Below, one piece after another: positions 13,041 to 24,393 of a stretch of 64,000 nt of DNA. Source of the stretch: Aurantiochytrium sp. KH105 (Eukaryota > Sar > Bigyra > Thraustochytrida > Thraustochytriidae); NCBI GenBank assembly GCA_003116975.1, contig BGKB01000077.1, forward strand, positions 124,001 through 188,000, given 5' to 3'. The first letter of the stretch is position 1. Each line of letters begins with the position of its first letter. Below the pieces are notes generated by a model. That model saw nothing but the letters and a program-made list of their open reading frames with translations, was not told the origin of the DNA and did not search any database. The position numbers were made by a program, and so were the translations under genes.

Positions 13041-13205
13041 GGAGAGCCAAGCTCGAGAGCCAAGCTCGAGAGCCAAGCTCGAGAGCCAAGCTCGAGAGCC
13101 AAGCTCGAGAGCCAAGCTGGAGAGCCAAGCTCGAGAGCCAAGCTGGAGAGCCAAGCTCGAGAGCCAAGCTGGAGAGCCAAGCTCGAGAGCCAAGCTCGAG
13201 AGCCA
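13041..13205. repeat. 13-bp minisatellite, about 12-13 copies
   Basis: The unit is GAGAGCCAAGCTC, with occasional CTGG variants in place of CTCG, repeated head to tail. Because 13 is not a multiple of three, each frame cycles through the unit and gives a 13-residue peptide repeat (SQAREPSSRAKLE-like). This explains the long frames on both strands here without invoking a gene. Confidence 0.9.
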
Positions 13206-14152
13206 AGAACGCCTCAAGAAAGCGAGAAAGCATTCGCTCGGTGGCTACAGCGCTGCAAGGGTTTACAAGTGGTATAACAGTAAGTTAAGGCAGCCGAGGT
13301 GTGGGCCGCGAGATTGTTGTATGCTACTCAGTTGGATAAGGGGGAGAGCTACGCTTTTGGCGAGAGAGCGCGGACGCGCACTGGGCTCGTGCAGCAGCAG
13401 CCTGCCGCGCGCGTGCGGCCGTGCGCACGCATGCAGCCAGCCTGCCTGTGGCCACCAGTGGCCGCGCCCAAGCCGCCAGTGTAAGCCAAGCCAGCCAGCT
13501 AGATCCGCCCGCCGTGGTCTCGCTCACGCCTGGCTGGCTGGCAGGCAGGCATCGGAGCGACCTGGCTGCTGTGAGTTGCAGTTGTCTCAAGAAGAAAAAC
13601 CTCAGAAAAACCTGCACGTCGTGTTCGTCGCGGGCGTTTACATTTATCATTCGAAAAAGCGCGGGCATTAGAGGATGCGCGGTGGGCTGGCCGAGCGAGT
13701 GACAGGAAGGCCGCGACGTGCACTTCGCAGCTAGTGCTTGCGCTTGCTGCAGACCTTCCTTTCCGGAGACGATCTCACGGGACGGGAGGGGCGAGGGAAG
13801 CGACCGCGGGGACGGAGGACGAACAGGCCAGCCGGTCATCGCCACCTCATGATGGACCGAGCAAACAACCCAGCAACCAACCACTGCCAACCACCATGGC
13901 CAAAGAAAGCATAGTTGCCGCCATCGCCATTCGTTTGCTCCTCCGACAATCGCAGCGCCAGATGTCGCAGACGCTGGCCCGTCCAGATCACAGGAGCGGG
14001 TGACTGCGAGCCACGCCGTGCCGGAGCGAGACGAAAGCCACGGTCCGGAGCGAGACTTTCCCTCAAGTCAACTCAACTCAAGTCAGCTCGAGCGAGCGAG
14101 CGATGGCCGCGCCGCGCTGGCGGAACCACGCTCGCCACGCTGCGCCTGCCGC

Positions 14153-14214
14153 GTGATCGTGATCGTGATCGTGATCGTGATCGTGATCGTGACCGTCACC
14201 GTCACCGTGACCGC
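14153..14214. repeat. (GTGATC)n hexanucleotide array grading into GTCACC
   Basis: About six GTGATC units are followed by variant units (GACCGT, CACCGT). On the plus strand one frame reads as an Asp-Arg repeat and on the minus strand one reads as an Asp-His repeat. Both appear to be artefacts of the array. Confidence 0.85.
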
Positions 14215-15492
14215 TATCAAGATCCTGAGCGTGATGGTGGCCGCAAGCGGCTGCGTCACGCGGCGCGGCAGCGGCCGCGGCTTGCCAAAAGTTGCTGGTG
14301 CCGTCCGTCAGGCAGGGAGGGACTGGCGCCTGCCACTCACCACCGCGATTCTCGGTAAGGTCGAGGACAGAGACAAGAAACGAGGTCGCCTCGCCAGGCC
14401 CTCCAGGGCCGGCCGCAGCTGCAGCTCGCTGGCTCTGACGGGCGGCGCGAACCGGCCCGGAAGCGGCCCTGGGCAATACGTTCTTGCCTCGCCTCGCCTC
14501 GCCTCACCTCGCTGCGGAGCAGAGCGGGGCACGTGCAGAATGGGGCACGTGCGCGAGATTTTCTTTTTGTAGAAGTGGCGTGCGGCTCAGCTCGAAAGTT
14601 TTGGCTCTCACGGTCTCGAGGCGCCGCTCCCGTATCGTGAACGCCGGCGGTCGGTCGGTCGTCACGGGAGCTCAGGCAGGGAAACGGGCTGGCGTGGGAA
14701 CGCGGCGGCGACGCGACCGGCGCGGATCCTCGTGGAAGTCTTTGAGCGCCTTCTCGGATCCCTGCGTGCGTCCAGCTGCAGCTGCAGATACAGGCGTCAG
14801 TGAACGTGCGTGATCGCAGAGCAGCAGCCCATACCACCGCCAGGCGACGCAGAAGAAGTGGGAAGCGCAGCACGAAAGCTGAGCTGTAGGCGGCATTTGC
14901 AAGCAAGCTGTTAGCCTGCTAGAAAAGGTTGGCGCTTGGTTGGTTGCTTGTTCCCCCCGTCTCCGGTTTTTTGTTTGTTTTTGTCACATTGTGGCGGCCA
15001 AAAGGTCTTGGCAGGCGTATAATGCCTTGGCTGGCTTGGCTTTTTTCATCTTGTTGTCAACATCATCCGAATTTTAGAAATCATGAGCATTTACTACCCC
15101 TGCTGCAAAACCGCGAGCAGCCTTGTACGCTGGAAGAGCTCCTCATTATACAAGGAGCAAACTACCACCTCATGCATAAAAGGCTGCTGACGGATAAAAC
15201 ACGTGGTCATCGCGACGCCGCTCAGGGAAAAGCGGTGCCGCGTGTCAGCATTACAATCTTGCTGCGCCTGTCATAAAGAACAAGAACAAGAACAGCTTCG
15301 AGAACGGAACGAAACGAAAAGAACAGGGCCCTATTTTCCCCCTCAACGGCTACTACAGCGATGATTGTTGCTGCTTGCACGACGAGAAGCCAATGGACGA
15401 ATGCATCGATCGACCGATTGATAGGTTGATCGATCGCTCACTCGATCGATCAATTTGTTGATGCACGAAGACGCGACGGCGGCACCGGCGGT

Positions 15493-17643
15493 ATGACGCC
15501 GCAGCGAGGTCTACGTGAGGTATGGAACGAGCGCCACTGGCGGGGACTTGAACCGGTGCTCGCCGAAATCAGCGAGATCCTGCGCAGCGGGGACGCAGAC
15601 CTGACAGAATGGCTCGAAATCCAGAGCGAAGACACCGCGACAAACCAAAAGGGGAAACAAGATTTCGCGTCCAAGGAAACGTGGATGACAAAGGCCGTAG
15701 CGCACCTCGAAAGCCGTCTGCGCGACCCTGACGACGACTTTGATGAGGTTTTCGAAACCCTGGAGCGTGTTTTGAGCAAATCCATCACTCCTTCCATCCG
15801 TAGACAACTCGAGGACGTCATTACAAGTGTACAAGAACGTCTGGCAGATGATCTCCTGTTTCAACAAGCAGAAGCAGACCGTACTCGACGCAAGGCGATT
15901 CGGAACTATGCCGCGGAGCGTTTTCAGATGGCATGGCGATGCATGCGCTTTCGACGCGCCGTCGCGAGCTCTCCTTTTCGGCGATTCCGCTTTGTTGTCC
16001 GTCTTTTGCAAGCTCACATTCGCGCGCGACACGCACGAGCTCGTGAAAAACGAGCGCTCGAGCTCTTGCGAAAGACCGCTGCAGCCTGTACCATACAAAG
16101 GGCGATGCTAGCCGCCAGAGCTCGCGCCTATGAACGCGCAGTCCGCGAATCAAGACTGCGTCAGGCCCAACGCCGGCAATTTTTTCTCTGTGCACGTCGA
16201 ATTCAGCGAGCGTGGCATCTTCTTCAGAGTCTTCGGATCGATGCTGCTTCTCGCTTGCAAGCGTGGTGGCGAAAAGCGTACGCGCAGCATTGTCGTCTTA
16301 GAGCGCAAAGTGCCTGCAAACTGCAAAGCGCGTGGCGTTCCTGGAGGCAAAAAAGGATCCTTGTCGCCTCCAAGCGATGCGTCACATGGTGGAAACTTGA
16401 GCTCTGGCGCAGACGGCGACGCTTTGCGGCGAGTGCTATCCAATCCCACTATAGAGGAATTCTTACTGCCCGAAAAACTCGAGCAACACGGAAAGCAGAA
16501 TGGCGCGCTGCACATGAGCTTCGACGGCGACAAGAAGCCGCAAGCTCTCTCCAGGCTCATTGGAAAAGAATTACTGCTGCGCGAAGGGATCGTGCAATGC
16601 GGAAAGCTCAATTTCGCGCTGCTCAAGAGCTTCGAGCTAACGCCGCAAGCACTTGTGCAGCGTGGTGGAGACTCCGGACCCGGTCCAGAAGACAACATGG
16701 GGCGGCGCAGTGCATCCAAGCATTCTTTCGAATCTATATTGTGTCTCGGCGGCAACGATGTGTTGCGCAGGACAAGGCAAGGGCTGCAGCGCTTTTGCAG
16801 TCATGGTGGCGACATGAGCATGGAAACCTGCGTGCTTTGCAAGAGGCGGCAGCCTTTGCAGCGGCAACTCGTATCCAATGTAATTATCGTGGTGTGCTAG
16901 GACGTCGCCGCGCAAGTGATGCCCGAAAAGCCCGTGACAGAAGAACCCGTGCTCGCCGCGAGCGCGAAGCGGCCCTGAAATTACAGCGCTTTGTACGTGC
17001 CAAGCGTTGTGACAAAAGAAACATTGCTCACGATTACCGTGTCGATCAAAAGCAAAGTGTTCCCGAGACGGGCAGCCCGCGGCTAGACGAACAAGAGAAG
17101 CATAAAGAGACGCGTCTGCATGGAGACGCAAAGACTTTGCCAATGTCTCGAGCCGGTGGTGGCCGTCTGTACGGGTCTACCGGGTCGCGAGTAGGAAGTA
17201 ATGGAACCGAAATGAAAGCGCCGCCCTTCCCTCAGAATCGGTTGCGGCCACGCATCTACAAGGTACCGGAACGACGGTCGCGCGTTTTGCCACCTGTACG
17301 CAAACCAGTTCGCAAGACAGCGGCTCGCAAGCCCGTGCGACCCTCGCGGCGCGATGACACATATTCGTGGAGTTACTCTACACAGGTGCGCCAGCAGCGT
17401 CAGCGTCAGCGCATTCCTCAAGATTCGACAATTTCACATGAATCTCAGCATTACAGCAATCGAAAGACTCTGTCGCGAGCTCATGACCATCTCGGCGACG
17501 AACGGAACGAGGAGGCAAGTGTGCGGCTGCCGGCTATCCATAAACGTGAAGGTTCTGTTGAGGCTTTGCATTCGCCTGGTTTCGGAGCTCAAAAACGCTG
17601 GAACACATATTCAACAGGCAAAAAGGTGGTTCTGCCTCTGTAA
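15493..17643 (+). CDS. Multi-IQ-motif protein
   Basis: A 716-residue intronless frame starts at an ATG at 15493. The N-terminal ~130 residues are acidic and helical. From about residue 130 to 500 the sequence is a train of roughly ten or eleven IQ-like units (for example ACTIQRAMLAARAR, ARRIQRAW, ASAIQSHYRG, ATRIQCNYRG), each matching the IQxxxRG/K pattern that binds calmodulin or myosin-type light chains. The C-terminal 200 residues are basic and disordered, rich in Arg/Lys/Pro/Gln. No motor or kinase domain is visible. Arrays of this length occur in ASPM-like, myosin-tail and ciliary scaffold proteins, so a calmodulin-binding cytoskeletal scaffold is a reasonable inference. It is convergent with the AP2 gene, about 780 bases away. 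Confidence 0.85.
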   Translation: MTPQRGLREVWNERHWRGLEPVLAEISEILRSGDADLTEWLEIQSEDTATNQKGKQDFASKETWMTKAVAHLESRLRDPDDDFDEVFETLERVLSKSITPSIRRQLEDVITSVQERLADDLLFQQAEADRTRRKAIRNYAAERFQMAWRCMRFRRAVASSPFRRFRFVVRLLQAHIRARHARAREKRALELLRKTAAACTIQRAMLAARARAYERAVRESRLRQAQRRQFFLCARRIQRAWHLLQSLRIDAASRLQAWWRKAYAQHCRLRAQSACKLQSAWRSWRQKRILVASKRCVTWWKLELWRRRRRFAASAIQSHYRGILTARKTRATRKAEWRAAHELRRRQEAASSLQAHWKRITAARRDRAMRKAQFRAAQELRANAASTCAAWWRLRTRSRRQHGAAQCIQAFFRIYIVSRRQRCVAQDKARAAALLQSWWRHEHGNLRALQEAAAFAAATRIQCNYRGVLGRRRASDARKARDRRTRARREREAALKLQRFVRAKRCDKRNIAHDYRVDQKQSVPETGSPRLDEQEKHKETRLHGDAKTLPMSRAGGGRLYGSTGSRVGSNGTEMKAPPFPQNRLRPRIYKVPERRSRVLPPVRKPVRKTAARKPVRPSRRDDTYSWSYSTQVRQQRQRQRIPQDSTISHESQHYSNRKTLSRAHDHLGDERNEEASVRLPAIHKREGSVEALHSPGFGAQKRWNTYSTGKKVVLPL

Positions 17644-18421
17644 ATCTCCGCAGCATCGTATCGTGCAAAAAGTGATTGCTGCTGCTTTGTTTTCTTTCAA
17701 GATTACTTTTACATTTTGTTTTTCGGGTTTGCGTCCACCAAGGCGTCCAGCTTCCCCTTGAGAGTCTCTTGTGGGAAATGGAAATGACGTGAACAGAAAG
17801 CAGCGCTACAGAAGCGGTAAGGCCAATCTTGCACCCATGGGAAGTTTCATGGCAACTACGATTGCCACTACTTCATGCGACATGAAGGTAAGTCTAGCAG
17901 CGCTCGCAGTATGGACAAGCACGGCCAAGGAATTTAGGATCAGCAAGCTCTAAACAACAACCTCTAGACGAACCTTTAAGGTGGCGAGAACATCGAGTTC
18001 GACAACTGACCCTGGCGATCCCAGCGTACATAGCTTTGCTAGCAATCCATTTGACTTAAGCTATTTCAACAGTCTCTCTCTGTCATAATGAGCGCCTTGA
18101 CGGTTTCGAATCTCGTCCGAGATGCAGAGATGAGAACGTAGCATTGTTCCTCTGAAAGGGAAACGCTGGTGCCCAGCGGACCTTTCCGCTTTGCTCCATG
18201 AGCTCGTCTGGTGCCGTGCAGACTCTTGGGAAGTGGCGAATCAAGTTCCTGAACAGCATGGGCTTCCATTTTATCGCTCAAAGACATCTCATCGTTCCAA
18301 GAAGATTTCGTTTCGAACAGTTTTAGGGACCCGGCAACAAGCTATGTGAAATTATGCAGTATACATCGTGAGTTTCGTTTGCGTTTTGTACTTTATATTT
18401 TTGGTCTTTCTATCGAGGCCA
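17644..18421. other. Convergent 3' intergenic region
   Basis: This is the space between the 3' ends of the IQ-motif gene (plus) and the AP2 gene (minus). It is more AT-rich than the repeat seas and has no tandem arrays. Frames are all under 75 codons. It probably holds the two 3' untranslated regions; I see no further gene. Confidence 0.6.
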
Positions 18422-20293
18422 TCACGTGACCGTGTTCGCAGAGACAACAAGCCCAGCGTCTGCTGCAGCATTCCAAAGAACGTCGGCAACCTGTCCAAGT
18501 TGCGCACTTTGCAGGCTTGCCACCAAGAAAATGATGAGCTGCTTGAGTGCCATGAGGAGTTCTGTGTTGGTTTCAAGGGTGGCCGTATCGAGCTCACTTG
18601 TTTCTGGCATGAGCTGAATGAAGTGCTGCATGCTGACACCTGCGCGAGCTTGAATGATGGCGGTGTCGATCCCGAGCTGACGCACGAGCGCACTGACCAT
18701 GCCTCGCACACGATCGAGAAGCGTGACACGCGCAGCAGCGTTTTGATATTTGTCAAGAAAGTCTGTAAGGATATTACCGAGAAGATCGACCTCCTGCGAA
18801 GGTGCCAGCGCAATCCGCGTGTCGAGGTACCGTGCCACGAGCGCAGGGTCCACGGGTACACAGTTTGCAACAACTTGGGCTTCGAGCTTCAGATAGCGAA
18901 TGCGTTGCAAAGTCATTCGACGGCGCATGTCTAGCACATGTGTCGCAATGATGCCTTCCAGTGCTGCGCGATCGGCATTGTTGGCGGCGTTGGCAGCAAC
19001 ACCGGCAAGAGCAGAAGCAGGAGAGCTCGCGGACGACCAGAGCCCGGGGGGCAGTCGCTGCTGCTGCTGCTGCAGCTGGAGCATTTCGCCTTGCATAGAC
19101 TGTGCCTCTTGCGTCTGAGATGCACTTCGGTTTTGCGCCAAGAGCTCATGCAAGCCTGCAAGGCCTTGAAGTCCGGGCACAGTTCCTTGCATTAGAGGAG
19201 TCTGCGAGCCCACGGGTGCAGATGTAAGACCATTCGGTGAAAGTGCAGCGAGAAGTGCTGCCGGCGAAGAGTGTGTGGGTGTGATTGTCCCCGAGCTCGA
19301 AGCCGTGGAGAGCGGTTGCGAAGCATGCAAGCCCCGATGCTGTGCCAAAGAAGAGGCAGACGAGACCGAGAGCGAGGCAGGGGAGTTTTGCCGTTCTTGC
19401 GCAGCAGAGAGGATGGGGCTCAAGTTGAGACCTTGTCCAATCGGTAAGCCGAGCTGAATGGGTCGAGTATTTGGCGACGACGAGGAAGAAGAAGACGCAG
19501 ACGACGAGGAAGGTTTGGATGACGAGGAGGAGGAGGATGACAAGGAGGTTGCTGCCGCCGCCGCTGCCGCTGCTGCTCCAGCGGAACGTTTGCGCGAGCG
19601 CTTGAGACCCTGACTCTCCTTATGCTTTGCGATCCAATCGTTTTGAGTGTCCTCGCGGAGCTGGTCGATTTTGTCGGGAAAGTTGAGTTGGGCCCACGTC
19701 CCGTGCACCTGAAGAGCGCGAATATCGTAGGCCCAGGCGGCGTCTGTTTCCTTTTCAAAGTAGCCCAGATATTCGTACTTGCCGTTGACGGTGATTTGAG
19801 CCTTCCAAACGTGGTTTGCCTTGAACCAGCTGACACCTCTGAATTTGCTCGTACATGAGCTCGGTCGCGAGCGTTTCAGGCCTGAGCGCCGGGCGCTGGC
19901 GCTCGACTTGGCCCCAGAGGCCGATGATCCTTGGCTCGACGTGGAGAGCGCGGACCCGGAGCTTGAGCGTAAATGTTTCTCAGTTTTTTCGAGGTGACTG
20001 CTTGCGCTGCCCGACGTCGCTTCAGTCTTGACATCACGACGATCTACGTGGGCCTTTGTTGCCGACACTGATGGTGCGGAGGCTTGGGATTGTTTCTGTT
20101 TTTCGTTTTGGCCAATGGACTCGCTCGATTCGGCGTCAGGGGCGTTCTTGTTCTGCTCAGTTCCCTCGTTTGCTTTTCCATTCTTGCGCAGAGATTGGTC
20201 GTTTTGTTTTGGTGTCTCCTGTTGCGATTCTTGCTGCTGTTTACGTGGCGAGGTTGCCTTTTGCAAGTCCGCGAGCTCATTCTTGACCATCAT
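18422..20293 (-). CDS. AP2/ERF-domain transcriptional regulator
   Basis: A 623-residue protein if translation starts at the first ATG (20293, MMVKNELADL). The frame is open upstream to a TAG near 20440 but has no earlier ATG, so a 5' exon is possible. One AP2 domain spans about residues 149-207: KFRGVSW, then VWKAQITVNGKYEYLGYF, ETDAAWAYDIRALQ, and LNFP. These match the three-stranded sheet and the helix of plant and apicomplexan AP2 domains, which bind GC-rich DNA. Upstream is Gln/Lys/Ser-rich. Downstream are an Ala/Ser/poly-Ser stretch and a poly-Gln segment, then a well-ordered helical C-terminal region of about 180 residues (from LEGIIATHVLDMRRRM) that I do not recognise. A nuclear DNA-binding role is inferred from the AP2 domain. 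Confidence 0.85.
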   Translation of the reverse strand: MMVKNELADLQKATSPRKQQQESQQETPKQNDQSLRKNGKANEGTEQNKNAPDAESSESIGQNEKQKQSQASAPSVSATKAHVDRRDVKTEATSGSASSHLEKTEKHLRSSSGSALSTSSQGSSASGAKSSASARRSGLKRSRPSSCTSKFRGVSWFKANHVWKAQITVNGKYEYLGYFEKETDAAWAYDIRALQVHGTWAQLNFPDKIDQLREDTQNDWIAKHKESQGLKRSRKRSAGAAAAAAAAATSLSSSSSSSSKPSSSSASSSSSSSPNTRPIQLGLPIGQGLNLSPILSAAQERQNSPASLSVSSASSLAQHRGLHASQPLSTASSSGTITPTHSSPAALLAALSPNGLTSAPVGSQTPLMQGTVPGLQGLAGLHELLAQNRSASQTQEAQSMQGEMLQLQQQQQRLPPGLWSSASSPASALAGVAANAANNADRAALEGIIATHVLDMRRRMTLQRIRYLKLEAQVVANCVPVDPALVARYLDTRIALAPSQEVDLLGNILTDFLDKYQNAAARVTLLDRVRGMVSALVRQLGIDTAIIQARAGVSMQHFIQLMPETSELDTATLETNTELLMALKQLIIFLVASLQSAQLGQVADVLWNAAADAGLVVSANTVT

Positions 20294-20585
20294 AAAGTTG
20301 GACGTGAGGAAGGGCAGCGAGAGGAAGCCCGGTCCCAGCACGCCCACGGGTTGGCGCTCCAGCGTGCTGAAGCTGCGTTCGCGGGCTCTGCCCCGAGGCA
20401 AAGCCCACGCGTTTCCGCCTGTGCGTCCCGTCCGTCCCTAGCCTCCTTCGCCTTTCTCGCGGCGAAGCGGCTCTTCTTCGGTCACTTGCTTGGTTGCTTG
20501 GTTGCTTGGCGAGGCTCGGTTCCCTTGCTCGCTGGAGTTGCAAAATTGCTTGCCCTCGCCCGAGGCCCAGACGCTCCAGGCTAAA

Positions 20586-20615
20586 CGACTGACTGACTGA
20601 CTGACTGACTGACTG
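20586..20615. repeat. (GACT)n microsatellite
   Basis: About seven uninterrupted GACT units. A short GTAC array lies 55 bases further on (20671-20692). Confidence 0.85.
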
Positions 20616-23216
20616 TCAGAGAGAGAGAAACGGAGACCCGACTCGGTTGCGGCGCTTGTCTTTCCGCCGATGTATGTACGTACGTACGTACGTGCTTGTG
20701 AGCGCGCCTTTCCTCTCCTGTCCTTCGCGGTCCGTGCGCCGGCCGCTCTAGATTGTAGTCTGTCTGCCCGTTCCAGCGAGGCCCGCCGCCTCTGACCGGC
20801 CGGAGTTTTTCTGTCCCTCTCGCGGTGCCGCGCCTCGCGAGCCTCCTTCCTCTCTCCCGCGTCCTCCGGACAGAAACGCGCGAGCTCGAGCGACGCACGC
20901 TCGCTCGGGGGGAAACGATGTGTCTTGAGGAGGGGTTGCGAATCGTGGCAGGACAGCGCCGGCGGCGCGCACGCGAGGAGGAATAGGAGGCAGATAGATA
21001 AACCAGTGAAAATGAAAGCAGGCCTGCCTGCCGGAGGCGCGAGGTTCCAGGAGGTTCCAGGTCCCGCCGCGCCAGCCCCGTTTCCCGCAGCGCGCACTCC
21101 GCAGCGCACCGCAGCGCGAGGGTTATCTGTGGGCCACACCTGGCTCCGCGGGCGGGGGGAAGCAAGCGAGTAGAGCTGCTGGCTGGCTGGCAGCGGTAGG
21201 GGAAAAAGAAGTGAATGAAGGGAGGCGCGACAGAGGGCCCAAGGATGCAGCGACCAATTGACGGATCGATGGATGGATGGACGGATGGACGTGTGCGTGT
21301 GCGTGCGAGGGAGGGAGAGGGTGACGAGGAGGAACGGGACGCGGTCACGGAGCAGAGGAAGCCCTCGGAAAGACGGCGCTTCCGATCCGACGGAGGTGGC
21401 CGAGCCTGGGTACGTCGTGCGTCCGTACGTGGGTGACTGACTGACTAATTGGCTCACGAAACCCTGGGTCCCTTGGAGCGCGTGTTCGGGTGAAACTTGC
21501 TTCGTTGGGGAGTTTCGCGGAGACTGCGTACGCGAAAGCTGAGCAAAGCCACGCTAGGCGAAAGCCAAGCCTCACCGACGCAAAGCAAAGCAAAGTAAAG
21601 CAAAGCAAAGTAAAGCAAAGCTAAAGCTGGAGCTAGCTGGAGCAAGACTTTCTTTTTTGGCTTCCTTCCTTGTTGTTGATGTCCTCAGCTCCGCTCGCTT
21701 GTTGGCCTCGAGATTGACTCTGCTACGTGCGTGAGTGCGTGCCCGCCTTGACGTCCTCCCACGTTTCCTTCAAGTTCCTCGAGGTACACCTGGCCGGCCT
21801 GCCGCGACCTCGCCTCGAAAACGCAAAGTCCCGGCGACGCCGGATTTCCTTCCTTCGCGCCTTCTTCCTCTGCCGGTCCCGGACGCCCGGAACCCTGGAA
21901 GGGGAGGAAAGGAAGAAAGGAAGAAGGGCGGGGTAAGGTAAAACCTGCCAAAAAAGCAGTGGCAGCAGACACCACGCACCACGCCACCCAGCCCGTCGAT
22001 CGATCAAGAAAGCCGACCCGCGCCGCGCAAAGTCGAGTGGCTCCGAGCCGAGTCGGCCGCGCTCCGCGTGCTCCAGCCCCGAGCGTGCCGGGACTCGAGC
22101 GCGAGCGGATGGACGCGGGAGCGAGGCGCGGAGAAGGGAGGGGGGCAGGCCAGGAGGAGGGCGGCGCGAGGCGAGACGGGCGAAGCGCGGGCTGCGGGCG
22201 GACAGGAAGAAGCGCGGGCGCGCAGGAAGAAGGCGCGCGGCGCAATCGTTTTTCCGCCAAATCTGCGAGTCGCTCCGAGGCTCGCTCGCTGTCGCCCTCT
22301 TTCTTTCCCTCCTCTTTTCCTGGTCGCTTTTTTCGCGCTCGCGGCGCCTTCGCGTCGAGGCGAGATCAAGAGCGCCCGGCGCGCGAGACTCGCGCCGCGT
22401 CTGCGCGCGAGAGACCGAGCGCCGGCGGCCGCCAGCCAGCTCGCCGCTCCTGCTCTGCGCGCGCTGGACGGGTGACGGAGATGGAGAAGGAAGGAGATGC
22501 GGCGAGCGAGCGAGCGAGCGAGCGATGGATGGATGGATGCAGACAGAGGCGACGATGCGAGCTGCTGCTGCGCCGCGATCGCAGCGCCTGCCGCGACAGC
22601 TCTCGCTCGCGCGACGCAGGCAAGTCTGGGCTGCGTCGCGCCGCAGCTCGCGGCCGGCGTCGGCCCGCGCGCGAGCGTGCGCGACGGGAAGCCGCTCGGT
22701 GGCGGCCCGCGGCGAGGCAGGGGGCTGGGTGGGTCCGGGCGAGAGCGAGCCCGATGCGACGCAGGGAGCGCGAGGTTGTACCCTGGCGCCAAGACGCGAG
22801 CCACCGCACGCTACCACTCTGCGTGCTGCGTTGCGCTGCGCTGCGCTGCTTGGCGGGCACGGGCGAAACGGTCTACCGGGCCGCGGGAGCACGCGAGCGA
22901 GCGAGCGAGCGAGCGGCGGGCGGATGGGCGGGGAAGGAGCGGCGGTCCCGCGTTTGCCTTTTGCCGCTCCCTGCTCTGTCGTGTGTTTGCTTTCTTTCCG
23001 GCACTCTGGTTTTCCTGCATTTTATTCTTTCCTTCTTTTTTCTCTGTCTTGGTCAAACAGATCGTCTCGATCGAGAATAGATATCGAGCGATCACCTCTC
23101 GACGAACCACTCGATGCATGGATGGATGGAAAGAGCGAAACGAGCCAAGCGGAGTAAGCTCGGAAAGAGAAAACCGTTCAGCCGTATGCTGCGGCCAGAC
23201 AGCTGAGCTGGCGGGT

Positions 23217-23304
23217 GAGACAAGACAAGACAAGACAAGACAAGACAAGACAAGACAAGACAAGACAAGACAAGACAAGACAAGACAAGACAAGACAAGA
23301 CAAG
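23217..23304. repeat. (CAAGA)n pentanucleotide array, about 17 units
   Basis: A perfect pentanucleotide run of roughly 88 bases, the longest pure short-unit array in the window. One strand is all A/C/G purine-rich (CAAGA) and the other pyrimidine-rich (TCTTG). It gives Leu/Ser/Val/Cys-type repeat peptides in all frames, which are not evidence of coding. Confidence 0.9.
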
Positions 23305-23607
23305 GCGAGCAAGACCCGTCGTGGTGTGACCACAAGTTGGCAACAGCCAGCGAAAACTAGCAAAAACAAGCACCTGGCTGCACGCCGCAGGGGATTCCGA
23401 GACGGGGCCCGAGACAGAGCCGACGCCTGTCTCAGCCTGCTGCGACCTGCTGGCGAGCGTCCCTCGATCGATCAACCTTGCACCACGCCGCGCTTCTTGC
23501 GGCTGCTCTATCTAGCTGGTCGATCGATGCCCAGACGGACGGACGGATGGATGGATGCACGGACGATGAACCCCGATGATGGCGAGCAGGAAGCAAGCAA
23601 GGAAACC

Positions 23608-23642
<35 letters not shown>

Positions 23643-24331
23643 CTGCTGCCACTGACCGCCGACGCCTCGCTCGCGCCGCCTCCAGCCAGCCACCATGGCC
23701 ACTGACTGCCACACGCAGCCAGCCAGCCTGCCAGCCAGCCAGCCCGGCGCCAGGAGCGCAAAACGGCCGTAGCGATCACTGCGCACTGGCCCCGGCGCGT
23801 GCCGTTAGGGGGCGCGAGCCCGCGAGGTGTGGACCGCGCCAGCCAGGCGGGGCAAGCCGAGAACGCGCGAGCGCGAGGGGCCGCGAGAGGTTGGTTGCAG
23901 TTGCTTGGATGCGAGCGCGGCGAGGCTGGCGGGCGGGCGGCGGCTCTCGCTTTGATTTCTTTCTTTCGCCCGGGGTGGCGCGGTCCGGACGCGGCGGCTG
24001 CGGTGGCCGCGGATGGATGGAGTAAAGGAAAAGCTCCGAGACTCCGAACCACGCCGCATCGTGCCATGCCATGCTGTGCCATGCAAAGCCCACGAGGAGC
24101 AAGCTTCACTTATTGCTGCGAGTGCATACCGTAGGAACGTGCGCGTGCGTGGCGGGGATCTCCAAGATGTCGAGGAGTGAGCGAGTGAGAGGGGGAAATG
24201 ACGGCGGAATAATGGCTGTGGCTCGAGTCTTGAACATGAATGTGTTGGATTTTTGCGGAGCTGGTCTTGACCGCGCCTTCCTTCCTTCCTCCCTCCCGCC
24301 CCCGACTCGTCACGAAGCGGTTCGGCGGGTG

Positions 24332-24393
24332 GGAAGGAAGGAAGGAAGGAAGGAAGGAAGGAAGGAAGGAAGGAAGGAAGGAAGGAAGGAAGG
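24332..24393. repeat. (GGAA)n microsatellite, about 15 units
   Basis: An uninterrupted GGAA array. GGAA runs can bind ETS-type factors in animals, but I have no evidence for that here. Confidence 0.9.

Larger units (their letters stand above)
5821..15492. other. 9.7-kb gene-free repeat sea between divergent genes
   Basis: This lies between the 5' ends of the zinc-finger gene (minus) and the IQ-motif gene (plus), so both would be transcribed away from it. It is dominated by short tandem words: TTTGC/CTTTG (6220-6260), AAAAG then TTTCC (6820-6895), GCTC (9920-9960), GAAA (10200-10265), GGCTT (10670-10700), GATC (11005-11045), the 13-bp minisatellite (13041-13205) and GTGATC (14153-14190). Frames as long as 535 codons occur but overlap on both strands and are repeat-driven. 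I find no conserved domain, tRNA or rRNA. Near 15080-15280 the sequence is less repetitive and could be the 5' untranslated region of the IQ gene. Confidence 0.6.

Noticed and set aside
13009-13671. 220-codon frame with SQAREPSSRAKLE-like repeats
   Set aside because: Generated by the 13-bp minisatellite, which opens several frames.
15093-15276. Short frames upstream of the IQ gene, including a 35-codon Cys-containing one and TLEELLIIQGANYH
   Set aside because: They are more protein-like than their surroundings but lack consistent splice sites to the IQ gene; probably 5' untranslated sequence or small uORFs.
20438-23360. Several 250-390 codon Arg/Ala/Ser-rich frames
   Set aside because: Composition follows GCGA, GGAA and CAAGA repeats; no hydropathy or motif supports a protein.
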